Shown here: in pieces, positions 52,154 to 60,262 of the stretch
Layout of the letters: each line of letters opens with the position of its first letter
Position numbering within the stretch: position 1 is the first letter of the stretch
DNA from: Paracoccus sp. M683
GTDB taxonomy: Bacteria > Pseudomonadota > Alphaproteobacteria > Rhodobacterales > Rhodobacteraceae
Length of the DNA stretch: 64,000 bases
Direction: 5' to 3'
Assembly: GCF_007096355.1 (NCBI RefSeq)
Contig: NZ_VKDF01000013.1
Location: 1-64,000, forward strand
The notes under the pieces: model-generated
Database searches by the model: none
What the model was told of the DNA's origin: nothing
The model's input: the letters and a program-made list of their open reading frames with translations, nothing else
Position numbers and translations under genes: made by a program

Positions 52154-52785
52154 TTACGCGCCCGGGTTCTTGTAGAGACCGCGCCAGTCGATCGCCTTGG
52201 CGCCGAAGTCGAGGCGGCACTTGATCTCGACGCCGTCGACGTCGAAGCCGTTGCGCGTCTCGATGTAGGCGCCCTGCTGACCCTCGAGATAGGCGTACTC
52301 GATGGTGTCGATCTGGTTCGGGCTGGCCGCGAGATACCAGGCGGTCTCGCTGGCCGCGTCGAGCCGGGGCTCGCTGATCGGCGCCAGTGTGCGGATCGAC
52401 TGCGGCACCACGCTGGACGTCGCGGCGGGCACGAGGTTCTGCGCGACCAGCTGCTCGGCCTTCAGTTCCAACGAGGCGGGCACGATCAGGAAGGCGGGCC
52501 GGACGTTCAGCACCGTCTTCTTGTCGAGGCCCGTCTGCTTGGCCATCGCCGCCCGCGCCGCGCCCACCGCATCGACCGCCAGCGCCGCGCCGGTGCCCGC
52601 GAGGTTCTTGTGCGTGGTGTGGAACAGCGCGTTGCCGTCGGCCATGGCCGGGTTCGAGGTAATGATGCCCCAGACCACGTCCGACTCCAGCTGCGCGATG
52701 GAATTGCCGTACATTGCCGGGATCCGGGTGAAGGCGTCGAGATCATCGTTGATCAGCGTCTGGCGCATGACCCCGTCGCGCACCT
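52154..52785 (-). pseudogene. Mu gpT-like major capsid protein, 5' end replaced by IS66 sequence
   Basis: About 210 residues from RDGVMRQTLINDDLDAFTRI through AQLESDVVWGIITSNPAMAD, GNALFHTTHKNLAGTGAALA and QIDTIEYAYLEGQQGAYIET to DFGAKAIDWRGLYKNPGA. This is the C-terminal half of the Mu gpT-like capsid, often fused to a prohead protease in alphaproteobacterial phages. The frame continues upstream into an IS66 TnpB fragment. Capsid start, protease, portal and terminase are all missing from the window. Confidence 0.8.
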
Positions 52786-52913
52786 GTGGCCAGACGAACT
52801 TGCCGCCCTCGAGCCGCTTGTGAACCAGCACTATCCCGGTCTGATCCCAGATCAAGAGCTTGATCCGATCCGCCCGCTTCGCTCGGAACACAAAGGCGGC
52901 TCCGCAGAACGGG
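52780..52913 (-). pseudogene. IS66-family TnpB accessory protein, internal fragment
   Basis: DPFCGAAFVFRAKRADRIKL then LIWDQTGIVLVHKRLEGGKF and VWP, the core of TnpB (IS66 Orf2). It is fused in frame to the capsid remnant at about 52785 and cut on the other side by the IS5-like fragment at about 52913. Confidence 0.85.
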
Positions 52914-53549
52914 TCTCTGGATAGTCCGGACCGGTTGTCCATGGCGCGACTTGCCGGCGGATTTCGGCAAGTGGAACTCAGTGTTCAAGCGGTTCCGGCG
53001 ATGGGTAAAGGCCGATGCGTTCTACCGCATGTTCCGAGCCCTGGCTGAAGATGCCGATTTTGGATACGCCATGATCGACGGCAGCATCGTCAAGGTTCAC
53101 CGCCACGGACAGGGCGCAAAAGGGGGACGCAAAGCCAGGCCATCGGGCGCTCTCGCGGAGGGATAACAACCAAGATCATGGCTTTGGCCGATGCGGTCGG
53201 CAACCTGACCGACTTTCGGCTGCTGCCGGGACAGGCCCATGATCTGCGCGGCACAGGGGCGCTGATCGATGGCCTGACGTGTGGCCAACTTCTTGCCGAC
53301 CGGGCGTTCGATGCCGATTGGCTGCGCGAGGCGCTAACCGGTGCAGGGATCGAGCCGGTCATTCCGCCAAAGTCCAACCGCCGCTTCCCCGCCGAATTCG
53401 ACCGCGAAACCTGCAAGTGGCGGCACCTGATCGAGAACCTCTTCGGCAGGCTCAAGGAATACAGAGGCATCGCCATGCGCTGCTGCAAGACTGATGAAAG
53501 TTTCAGCGCCTTCATTGCTCTCGCCGCAACCGTCATCCGACTCCGGTGA
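52914..53549 (+). pseudogene. IS5-family (IS427-like) transposase, 5'-truncated, two frames
   Basis: The first frame, open from 52915 (LWIVRTGCPWRDLPADFGKW), runs through DADFGYAMIDGSIVKVHRHG (first Asp) to 53166. The second frame (53178-53549, MALADAVGNLTDFRLLPGQA, LADRAFDADWLREALTGAGI, WRHLIENLFGRLKEYRGIAM) has the second Asp and the Glu. The AAAAGGGGG run at 53116-53124 allows -1 slippage to join them, as in this IS group. The start of orfA is missing. Its right end touches the 3' end of gltS. Confidence 0.85.
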
Positions 53550-53562
53550 ACGTCAACACACC

Positions 53563-54768
53563 CTAGCCGACCAGCGCCGAGATGATCAGCGCGTTGACGA
53601 TATCGATGAAAAAGCCGCAGACCAGCGGCACGATCACAAAGGCCCGGTGCGCCGCGCCATGTTGCTGCGCCACGGCGGTCATATTGGCGATGGCGGTGGC
53701 GGTTGAGCCGAGCGTGATACCGCCAAACCCGGCCGAGATCACCGCCGCCTCATAATCGCGCCCCATCGCGGGGAACACGACCCAAATCGTGAATCCGACC
53801 GTCAGCAGGATCTGCATCACAAGGGCGGCGGTAATGAACAGAAGGACGCCGTTCAGCTCCCAGACCTGCAGGCCCATCAGCGCCATGATCAGGAAAAGCC
53901 CGAGTGACAGATCCGAGATCAGCGCCAGCGCATCATCGACCCCAGGCCAGATCCGCCGCACTAACCGCCTCGGGGCCAGCGGCAAAAGGTTGCGCAGCAC
54001 GATCCCCGCGACAAGGCAGCTGACAAAGGCTGGAAGCGTGACGCCGGCCGCCGTGATCGCCTCATGCAGCGCCAGCCCGATCAGCACGGTGACATTCAGC
54101 GCCAGGATCGACCAGAGGATGCAGAAGTAATCCATCCGGACCGCGCGCCCCTCATTCGGAACGCCGATGTCCAGATCGCGCTTGTTTTCCGCCTTCAGCC
54201 CGCCCCGCCGGATCAGGAGCGCCGCAATCGGCCCGCCGATCACACAGGCCGCGATTAGCCCGACAGTATTGGCCGCGACCCCCAGTTCCAGCGCATTCGT
54301 GATCCCCAGCTTTTCGGCGAATATCGGTGCCCAGGCCAGCGTGGTGCCAACGCCGCCGGTCAGCGAAACCGAGCCGACCATCAGCCCGGTCTTCGGCTCC
54401 ATTCCAAAGAGCCTCGCCAGCCCCATCCCCGCGAAGTTCTGCAAAAGGATGAAGCTGGTCGCAAGGATCAACAGGATCACCAACGGCCTGCCCCCCGCAA
54501 GCAGCGTGCGGATATCGGATTTCAGCCCGATACCGGCAAAGAACACCAGCAGCAGGAAATCACGGATCCCCACCTCGAATGAGACCTTCAGATCGAACAG
54601 CGCCCAGAGGAGCCCCGTTACCGCGATACAGAGAAAGCCGCCCGCCACCGGCTCGGGGATCGAATAGCGGCGCAGAAGATCAATGTTCAGGGTCAGGATC
54701 TTGCCCGCGATCAGCAAGACCACGGCAAGATTGAAGGAATGGAAGGGATGAACCGTAAAGAAGGTCAC
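53563..54768 (-). CDS. gltS: Sodium/glutamate symporter GltS
   Basis: 401 aa from GTG 54768. Inner-membrane Na+-coupled glutamate uptake. Ten or more helices in two inverted repeats, each with a Gly-rich re-entrant motif: VGSVSLTGGVGTTLAWAPIF (about residues 130-150) and ISAGFGGITLGSTATAIANM (about 345-365). The end (VCGFFIDIVNALIISALVG) is normal, so the adjoining IS5 fragment seems not to have damaged it. A palindrome resembling the phaC upstream site lies 24-40 bp before the start. Monocistronic by spacing; 92 bp to fabI. Confidence 0.93.
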   Translation of the reverse strand: MTFFTVHPFHSFNLAVVLLIAGKILTLNIDLLRRYSIPEPVAGGFLCIAVTGLLWALFDLKVSFEVGIRDFLLLVFFAGIGLKSDIRTLLAGGRPLVILLILATSFILLQNFAGMGLARLFGMEPKTGLMVGSVSLTGGVGTTLAWAPIFAEKLGITNALELGVAANTVGLIAACVIGGPIAALLIRRGGLKAENKRDLDIGVPNEGRAVRMDYFCILWSILALNVTVLIGLALHEAITAAGVTLPAFVSCLVAGIVLRNLLPLAPRRLVRRIWPGVDDALALISDLSLGLFLIMALMGLQVWELNGVLLFITAALVMQILLTVGFTIWVVFPAMGRDYEAAVISAGFGGITLGSTATAIANMTAVAQQHGAAHRAFVIVPLVCGFFIDIVNALIISALVG

Positions 54769-54791
54769 GCGGCGGCGCCTGTCAGAATGCT

Positions 54792-54807
54792 GTCAACTGA
54801 TGTTGAT
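54792..54807. promoter_or_regulatory. Palindrome GTCAAC-N4-GTTGAT upstream of gltS
   Basis: GTCAACTGATGTTGAT matches the palindrome ATCAACGAGTGTTGAT found upstream of phaC (59985-60000) in both arms except the first base. It lies between 24 and 40 bp upstream of the GTG start, over the likely promoter. Regulator not known; the arms contain FNR-type half sites (TTGAT) in everted order. Confidence 0.5.
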
Positions 54808-54860
54808 TCCGCTTTGCCCCGGATCCGCCTTCCGGTCAAGGGCGGGGCCCCGCGCCTGCC

Positions 54861-55625
54861 TCAGGCGGTGGTGTGAAATCCGTTATCGGCATAGACCACC
54901 GATCCGCTCATGGGACTTGCGGCCTCGGTTGCCAGAAAGGCCGCCAGCGTACCGATCTCTTCGATGCTTACCAGTTTTCCCGCAGGCGTACGGGCGCGAA
55001 TCTTATCCATCAGCGCATCGAACCGGTCGATCCCCGAGGCGGCGCGGGTCTTGACCGGACCGGTTGAAAGCGAAAAGGCACGAATCCCTTCGCCCGCCAG
55101 ATCGGCCGCCGCATAGCGGACCGAAGCCTCCAGCGCGGCCTTTACCGGACCCATGAGGTTGTAATTCTCGACCACCCGATCCGCGCCGTAAAAGCTGACC
55201 GTGATCAGCGAACCACCCGCCTGCATCAAAGGCCGCGCCAGCCGCGCCATGCGCAGGAAGGAGTGGCAAGAGATATCCATCGCCGTCGCAAAACCTTCGG
55301 CCGAAGCGTTGACAACGCTGGTGTGCAGATCCTCGCGCGGGGCGAAGGCGATGGCATGAAGCAGAAAATCAAGCCGCCCCCATTCAGCGGTAATGCGGTC
55401 AAACACGGCTTCCAACTGGCCGGGTTCACGCACATCGCAAGGAAGGAACAGCGGCGCACCCACTTCCTGCGCCACGGGTTCGACCCATGGCCGGGCCTTT
55501 TCATTAAGAAAGGTCAGCGCCAGCTCTGCCCCCGCCGCGCGAAAGGCCCTGGCGCAACCGGCGGCGATGCTGGCCTCATTCGCCACGCCAACCACGAGGC
55601 CGCGTTTGCCTTTCAGATCAATCAT
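54861..55625 (-). CDS. fabI: Enoyl-ACP reductase FabI-type
   Basis: 254 aa from ATG 55625 (overlapping the ackA stop as ATGA). NADH-dependent reduction of enoyl-ACP in fatty acid synthesis. Short-chain dehydrogenase fold with the FabI-type cofactor start GKRGLVVGVANEASIAAGCA, FLLHAIAFAPREDLHTSVVN, and the catalytic Y-x6-K pattern YGADRVVENYNLMGPVKAAL. The last part SMEEIGTLAAFL-like (SIEEIGTLAAFLATEAASPM, GSVVYADNGFH) is standard. Being in an operon with pha and ack genes suggests a dedicated role in acyl-chain metabolism rather than the housekeeping copy. Confidence 0.9.
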   Translation of the reverse strand: MIDLKGKRGLVVGVANEASIAAGCARAFRAAGAELALTFLNEKARPWVEPVAQEVGAPLFLPCDVREPGQLEAVFDRITAEWGRLDFLLHAIAFAPREDLHTSVVNASAEGFATAMDISCHSFLRMARLARPLMQAGGSLITVSFYGADRVVENYNLMGPVKAALEASVRYAAADLAGEGIRAFSLSTGPVKTRAASGIDRFDALMDKIRARTPAGKLVSIEEIGTLAAFLATEAASPMSGSVVYADNGFHTTA

Positions 55626-56791
55626 GTCGCTGCCTCTTCGCTGACGGCCTCCTGGGCGATGATGCTTTCCTCATCGGTCGGAATGACAAGAAGCTGCACC
55701 CGGCTGGCGGCGGTGCTGATCCTGCGCGACCCTGCTTCATTGGCATCGGGGTCAAGCTCTGCCCCAAGCCAGGCCAGCCGCGCGGCGACACGGGCGCGGA
55801 TACCGGGCTGATGCTCGCCGATTCCTGCCGTGAAGACCAGCGCATCGATCCCGCCCATGCTGGTCGCCAACCGTGCCACCTCGCCCGCGATGCGCAGGCA
55901 AAAGAGGTCGATCGCCTCGGCAGCCTCTGGGCGCGTGCTGGCCATCAGCTCGCGGCTGTCAGCCTCGAAACCCGACACGCCCAGAAGGCCGCTTTCACGA
56001 TAGAGCATGGTCTCGACCTGTTTCAGGCTTTGCCCCATTTCGCCCATCAGATGCAGGATCACGCCGGGGTCCAGCGCACCCGAACGCGTCGCCATCGGGA
56101 TGCCGTCCAGCGTCGAAAACCCCATCGAGCTGTCGATGCTCTTGCCGCCCCGGATCGCACAAAGGCTTGCGCCGCTGCCCAGATGTGCGGCGACCACCTT
56201 TGCATCGGTGGCCAGATCGCCCAGTTGCCCGGCGATATAGCGGTAGGAGAGACCATGAAAGCCATAGCGCTTGATCCCCTGATCATAAAGCGCGCGCGGC
56301 AGGGCAAAGCGGCGGATCAGGGGCGGGTTGGTGGCATGAAACGCCGTGTCGAAAGAGGCTGTCTGTGGCACATCGGGGTAAAGCCCCCGCATCGCCCGGA
56401 TCAGCGCAAGGCTTTGCGGCTGATGCAGCGGCGCAAGCCGCGCCAGCGCGTCGATCTGCGCGATCACCTGATCGGTGATCCGGGCTGGTCCTGTGAAGAC
56501 ATCGCCGCCATGCACAACCCGATGGCCGATCACCGCAAGGCGCGAAAGATTGAAATGCCCGGCCAGCCAGGCAAAAGCCTGGTTCAGCACGGCTGTCAGA
56601 TCGCCGGGATCCGCTGTGATCGGGCCTGAAAAGGTCTTGCCCTCGCGCGTCAGGCGCACTTCGAAAGGCTCATCGCGGAAATCGATCACGCCCGACGCCA
56701 GCGGGCGCGGCGCGGCGGCCTCCAGTGCGTAAAACCCCAGCTTGATAGTCGAGGATCCGGTGTTGAATGTCAGGATCAGATCGCGGGTCAC
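55622..56791 (-). CDS. ackA: Acetate kinase
   Basis: 389 aa from GTG 56791, coupled as GTGA to the preceding stop. Converts acetyl phosphate and ADP to acetate and ATP. ASKHA fold motifs: LILTFNTGSSTIKLGFYALE, VIGHRVVHGGDVFTGPARIT, ASFDTAFHATNPPLIRRFAL, YRYIAGQL, VVAAHLGSGASLCAIRGGKS, MGFSTLDGIPMATRSGALDP, and FTAGIGEHQPGIRARVAARL. All catalytic motifs present. Forms the Pta-Ack pathway with the neighbouring fused phosphotransacetylase. Confidence 0.95.
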   Translation of the reverse strand: MTRDLILTFNTGSSTIKLGFYALEAAAPRPLASGVIDFRDEPFEVRLTREGKTFSGPITADPGDLTAVLNQAFAWLAGHFNLSRLAVIGHRVVHGGDVFTGPARITDQVIAQIDALARLAPLHQPQSLALIRAMRGLYPDVPQTASFDTAFHATNPPLIRRFALPRALYDQGIKRYGFHGLSYRYIAGQLGDLATDAKVVAAHLGSGASLCAIRGGKSIDSSMGFSTLDGIPMATRSGALDPGVILHLMGEMGQSLKQVETMLYRESGLLGVSGFEADSRELMASTRPEAAEAIDLFCLRIAGEVARLATSMGGIDALVFTAGIGEHQPGIRARVAARLAWLGAELDPDANEAGSRRISTAASRVQLLVIPTDEESIIAQEAVSEEAAT

Positions 56792-58182
56792 GCCTTCCCC
56801 TCCGCTTTGCGGACCGCGACCATCTTGGCCAGCGCAGCCGAGGCGATGCGGGCCGATAAAGGATCCGCCCGGCTTGTCAGAACGATTGGCACCCGTGCGC
56901 CCAGAACCAGCCCCGCGGCCGTGGCGCCCGCGAAATAGATCAGCTGTTTGGCAAGCATGTTCCCGGCCTCGAGATCCGGCACCAGAAGAATATCGGCCTC
57001 GCCCGCCACCTGCGAGACGATGCCCTTCGTCGCCACCGCCTCGGGGCTGATCGCATTGTCGAAGGCCAGCGGCCCGTCAACCAGCGCGCCCGTGATCTGG
57101 CCTCGAGCCGCCATCACCGTCAGCGCGGCGGCATCCAGCGTGGCGGGCATCGTCGCGTTCACCGTCTCGACCGCCGCCAGCACCGCGACCTTCGGCTGAT
57201 CGCGCCCCAGAAGCCGCATCAGATCGACGGCATTCTGGCAGATGTCGCGCTTATGCTCTAATGTCGGTGCGATATTGATCGCGGCATCGGTGACGATCAC
57301 CGGCTTGCGATAGGCGGGCACATCCATCGCATAGACATGGCTGATCCGGCGTTCGGTGCGCAGGCCGCCGCTTTTCGAAACCACCGCCGCAAGCAGTTCA
57401 TCGGAATGCAGGCTGCCCTTGACCAGCACCTGGACGTTGCCACAGGCCGCCAGTTCCACCGCCCGCGCCGCCGCTGCATGGCTGTGCTCTGTCTCCTCGA
57501 TCCGGAAGCCGTCAAGCGAGACCCCGGCCTCGGCGGCCGCCGCGCGAATCTTTGCGCCGGGACCGATCAGGATCGGGTCAAGCAGGCCTTCGTCGCGCAC
57601 CTCGATCGCGCCAAGGATCGCGGATTTCGAACAGGGATGCACCACCGCCGCCCGCACCGGGGGCAATGCGCGGGCCTCTTCGACAAAGCCCTGCCAGCGC
57701 CCCTTCGGCAAGACCACCGCCTCGGGAAGGTCACCCGGCACCCAGGTCACCTGCTCGACCGGGGCCAGCACCAGCGCCTCGCCCGAAAGCACCACCTCGC
57801 CCCGCTGATTGCGGGCGGTGGTCGTCAGGCGGACACGGTTCTTGCCCTCGATCAGCTCGGCCACTTCAACTTCGGCGGTGATGGTATCGCCTGGCGAAAC
57901 CGGCTTGTTAAAGCGGATCTGCTGGTCGAGATAGATCGTCCCCGGCCCCGGCAGGCGGGTGCCCAGCACCGCCGAAATCAGCGCCGCAGTCCACATGCCG
58001 TGCACCACGACATGGCCAAACGGCCCATGGGCGGCGAAACCGGCATCCAGATGCGCGGGGTTGGCGTCGCCGGAAACAGCGGCGAACAATTCAATATCCT
58101 TGGGGCCGACGTGGCGGACAAGACTGGCGCGGTCGCCGATTTTCATCTGGTGAAACAGATAGTTGGTCAGAGTGCCGGTCAT
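56788..58182 (-). CDS. Bifunctional MaoC-like (R)-enoyl-CoA hydratase / phosphate acetyltransferase
   Basis: 464 aa from ATG 58182; the ribosome site AGAGGTG lies in the end of phaC, 4 bp upstream of it. The N-terminal ~150 residues are a hot-dog MaoC domain with the hydratase motif (SGDANPAHLDAGFAAHGPFG, HVVVHGMWTAALISAVLGTR). The C-terminal part (~165-464) is a Pta/Ptb domain (GAIEVRDEGLLDPILIGPGA; NVQVLVKGSLHSDELLAAVV; VTDAAINIAPTLEHKRDICQ; VLGARVPIVLTSRADPLSAR). Such fusions make acyl phosphates from acyl-CoA and hydrate enoyl-CoA, which fits the surrounding PHA and acetate genes. Confidence 0.9.
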   Translation of the reverse strand: MTGTLTNYLFHQMKIGDRASLVRHVGPKDIELFAAVSGDANPAHLDAGFAAHGPFGHVVVHGMWTAALISAVLGTRLPGPGTIYLDQQIRFNKPVSPGDTITAEVEVAELIEGKNRVRLTTTARNQRGEVVLSGEALVLAPVEQVTWVPGDLPEAVVLPKGRWQGFVEEARALPPVRAAVVHPCSKSAILGAIEVRDEGLLDPILIGPGAKIRAAAAEAGVSLDGFRIEETEHSHAAAARAVELAACGNVQVLVKGSLHSDELLAAVVSKSGGLRTERRISHVYAMDVPAYRKPVIVTDAAINIAPTLEHKRDICQNAVDLMRLLGRDQPKVAVLAAVETVNATMPATLDAAALTVMAARGQITGALVDGPLAFDNAISPEAVATKGIVSQVAGEADILLVPDLEAGNMLAKQLIYFAGATAAGLVLGARVPIVLTSRADPLSARIASAALAKMVAVRKAEGKA

Positions 58183-58186
58183 CTTG

Positions 58187-59944
58187 TCACCTCTGGAAAA
58201 CATATGTGCCGGGCGCATCTGCCAGCGCGTTGCCCATTGCGGGCGGCGCGGCGGGGGCACCCGAACGCGCGGCAAGCCAGGCCTGCCAGGGCGTCCACCA
58301 CGAACCCTCGGTTGCAGGATTGGCCTCGACCCAGGTCTCCGGCGGCAAAAGCGCGTCGTCATGGGCGCGGGTCGCCAGCCGGTAGCGGCGGCGCGGGTGA
58401 CCGGGAGGAGAGACGATCCCCGCATTATGCCCGCCCGACGTCAGCGCGAAAGTCACCTCGCAATCGGTGAACTGGTGGATTTTGTAGACCGACTTCCAGG
58501 GTGCGACATGATCGCGCTCGGTCCCGACGGCAAAGATCGGCACCCGGATGTTCTGCAACAGAACTGTCTTGCCCCCGGCGGTGAAGCGTCCCGAAGAAAG
58601 CTCATTATTCAGATAAAGCCTGCGCAGATATTCGGCATGCATCCGATAGGGCATCCGGGTGCTGTCGGCATTCCAGGCCATGAGATCATTCATCGCCGTC
58701 CGCTCGCCCATCATGTAATCGCGCACCATCCGGGACCAGATGAGGTCATTCGAGCGCAAAAGCTGAAACGCCCCCGCCATCTGATCGGCAGAGAGATAGC
58801 CGCGGTTCCACATCATGCTTTCAAGAAGATGCAGCTGGCTTGGGTCGATGAACAACGCGAGCTCGCCCGGTTCGGCGAAATCGACCTGCGCGGCAAGCAG
58901 CGTCAGCGAGGCGAGACGCGCGTCCCCCTTCCCCGCCATGGCAGCCGCAGCGATCGACAGCAAAGTGCCACCCAGACAATAGCCGGTGGCGTGGATTTTC
59001 TGATCGGGCATTAGACGGGTGATCTCATCCAACGCGGCCATCACGCCCAGCCGGCGATAATCCTCCAGCGTCAGATCACGATCCTCTGCACCCGGATTGC
59101 GCCAGGAAATGGCGAAAACCGTGTGGCCCTGCGCCACCAGCCAGCGGATCAGTGAATTCTCCGGGCTGAGGTCGAGGATATAGTATTTCATGATCCAGGC
59201 CGGAACGATCAGCACCGGCTCGGGGTGCACGGTTTCTGTCGTGGGCGTATACTGGATCAGTTCGATCAGGTGGTTGCGGAAGATTACCTTGCCCGGCGTC
59301 ACCGCCACATCGCGACCCGGTGTAAAGGCCTCGACACCCTCTGGCGGCTCCTGCCGGATCTGGCGGACGACGTCCTGCAGCCAGTTCTGCCAGCCCTTCA
59401 CAAGGTTCATGCCTCCGGTAGCCCAGGTCCGTGCCACAACCTCGGGATTGGTAAAAGGGTTGTTCGAAGGCGCACAGACATCAAGGATCTGTTTCGCGGC
59501 AAAAGACACCACATCCTCGTGGTGCTTCGTCACGCCTGGAACCTCATGGGTGACGTTATGCAGCCATTGCTGCTGCAGCAGGAAAGCCTGCGACATCCAG
59601 CTGAAGGGCGGTTTCGCCCAGGCTTCACCGGCGAAACGGCGGTCGCCCGGCAAGGGCGTGATGACCGGCGCGGCCTGCGGATCCATCGCCGAGGCCATCA
59701 GATGCGCCATGAGACGCTGCCATTTGCGGCCCGCCTTGACGCCCAGTTCCATCTGCTTGCCCGGTGCCTGCGCCAGGTGAAAGGCCCAGTCGACATGGGC
59801 CATCATCAGCGAGCCGGGCGAGACCCCGCCGCTGAGCTGTCCCGAGAGCGCCTCTCGTATGCGGTCAACGGCCTGAAAAGCCTCGATGCCAAGGCTTTCA
59901 TCGCCGGTTGCACCCGAGCCATCTGATTTGGGAGTAAGGACCAT
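58187..59944 (-). CDS. phaC: Class I poly(3-hydroxyalkanoate) synthase
   Basis: 585 aa from ATG 59944. Polymerises (R)-3-hydroxyacyl-CoA into storage granules. The N-terminal PhaC domain (QQQWLHNVTHEVPGVTKHHE; FTNPEVVARTWATGGMNLVK) precedes the alpha/beta-hydrolase core with VLIVPAWIMKYYILDLSPEN, ISWRNPGAEDRDLTLEDYRR and the lipase-like box GYCLGG whose Cys323 is the catalytic residue; VGTERDHVAPW and SGGHNAGIVSPPGHP supply the Asp and His. The class I length is right. First gene of the operon, with an FNR-type box upstream. Confidence 0.95.
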   Translation of the reverse strand: MVLTPKSDGSGATGDESLGIEAFQAVDRIREALSGQLSGGVSPGSLMMAHVDWAFHLAQAPGKQMELGVKAGRKWQRLMAHLMASAMDPQAAPVITPLPGDRRFAGEAWAKPPFSWMSQAFLLQQQWLHNVTHEVPGVTKHHEDVVSFAAKQILDVCAPSNNPFTNPEVVARTWATGGMNLVKGWQNWLQDVVRQIRQEPPEGVEAFTPGRDVAVTPGKVIFRNHLIELIQYTPTTETVHPEPVLIVPAWIMKYYILDLSPENSLIRWLVAQGHTVFAISWRNPGAEDRDLTLEDYRRLGVMAALDEITRLMPDQKIHATGYCLGGTLLSIAAAAMAGKGDARLASLTLLAAQVDFAEPGELALFIDPSQLHLLESMMWNRGYLSADQMAGAFQLLRSNDLIWSRMVRDYMMGERTAMNDLMAWNADSTRMPYRMHAEYLRRLYLNNELSSGRFTAGGKTVLLQNIRVPIFAVGTERDHVAPWKSVYKIHQFTDCEVTFALTSGGHNAGIVSPPGHPRRRYRLATRAHDDALLPPETWVEANPATEGSWWTPWQAWLAARSGAPAAPPAMGNALADAPGTYVFQR

Positions 59945-59984
59945 GTCGCGTCTCCAATTTACCGGCGGAAGTTAGCACAGAACT

Positions 59985-60009
59985 ATCAACGAGTGTTGAT
60001 CGAAATCAA
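59985..60009. promoter_or_regulatory. FNR/FnrL box and overlapping palindrome upstream of the phaC operon
   Basis: TTGATCGAAATCAA (59996-60009) is a perfect FNR consensus (TTGAT-N4-ATCAA). It shares its left half with ATCAACGAGTGTTGAT (59985-60000), a perfect palindrome also seen in near-identical form upstream of gltS. The sites lie 41-65 bp upstream of the phaC start codon, so oxygen-dependent control is likely; whether it activates or represses cannot be told. Confidence 0.65.
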
Positions 60010-60012
60010 AGA

Positions 60013-60032
60013 GTTCAAGATTTTTCTTGAAC
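60013..60032. promoter_or_regulatory. 20-bp perfect palindrome GTTCAAGA-TTTT-TCTTGAAC
   Basis: An exact 8+4+8 inverted repeat, 4 bp from the FNR box and 69-88 bp upstream of phaC. It could bind a dimeric repressor. The rest of the 318-bp gap (60033-60262) between phaC and the lipoprotein gene shows nothing that can be called. Confidence 0.65.
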
Positions 60033-60262
60033 ATAGGCATTGCGCCCAAGGCCCGATGCCGACGACATGTCGTAAAGCGCCGTCAAACCGCCGAAACAGC
60101 CGCCCCCGGACTGAACAGGCAAAGCATCGGCGTCCGGCGGCGGACACGGAATCCCCTGTCCCTGCCCTGATCATCATGGACGATTACCGGCAAAACGGCG
60201 CGACGTCGAGGCCATGACCCGGCCAATGCCGCTGGCACCAACGCCGGGCCAAGGCCGCGGCC

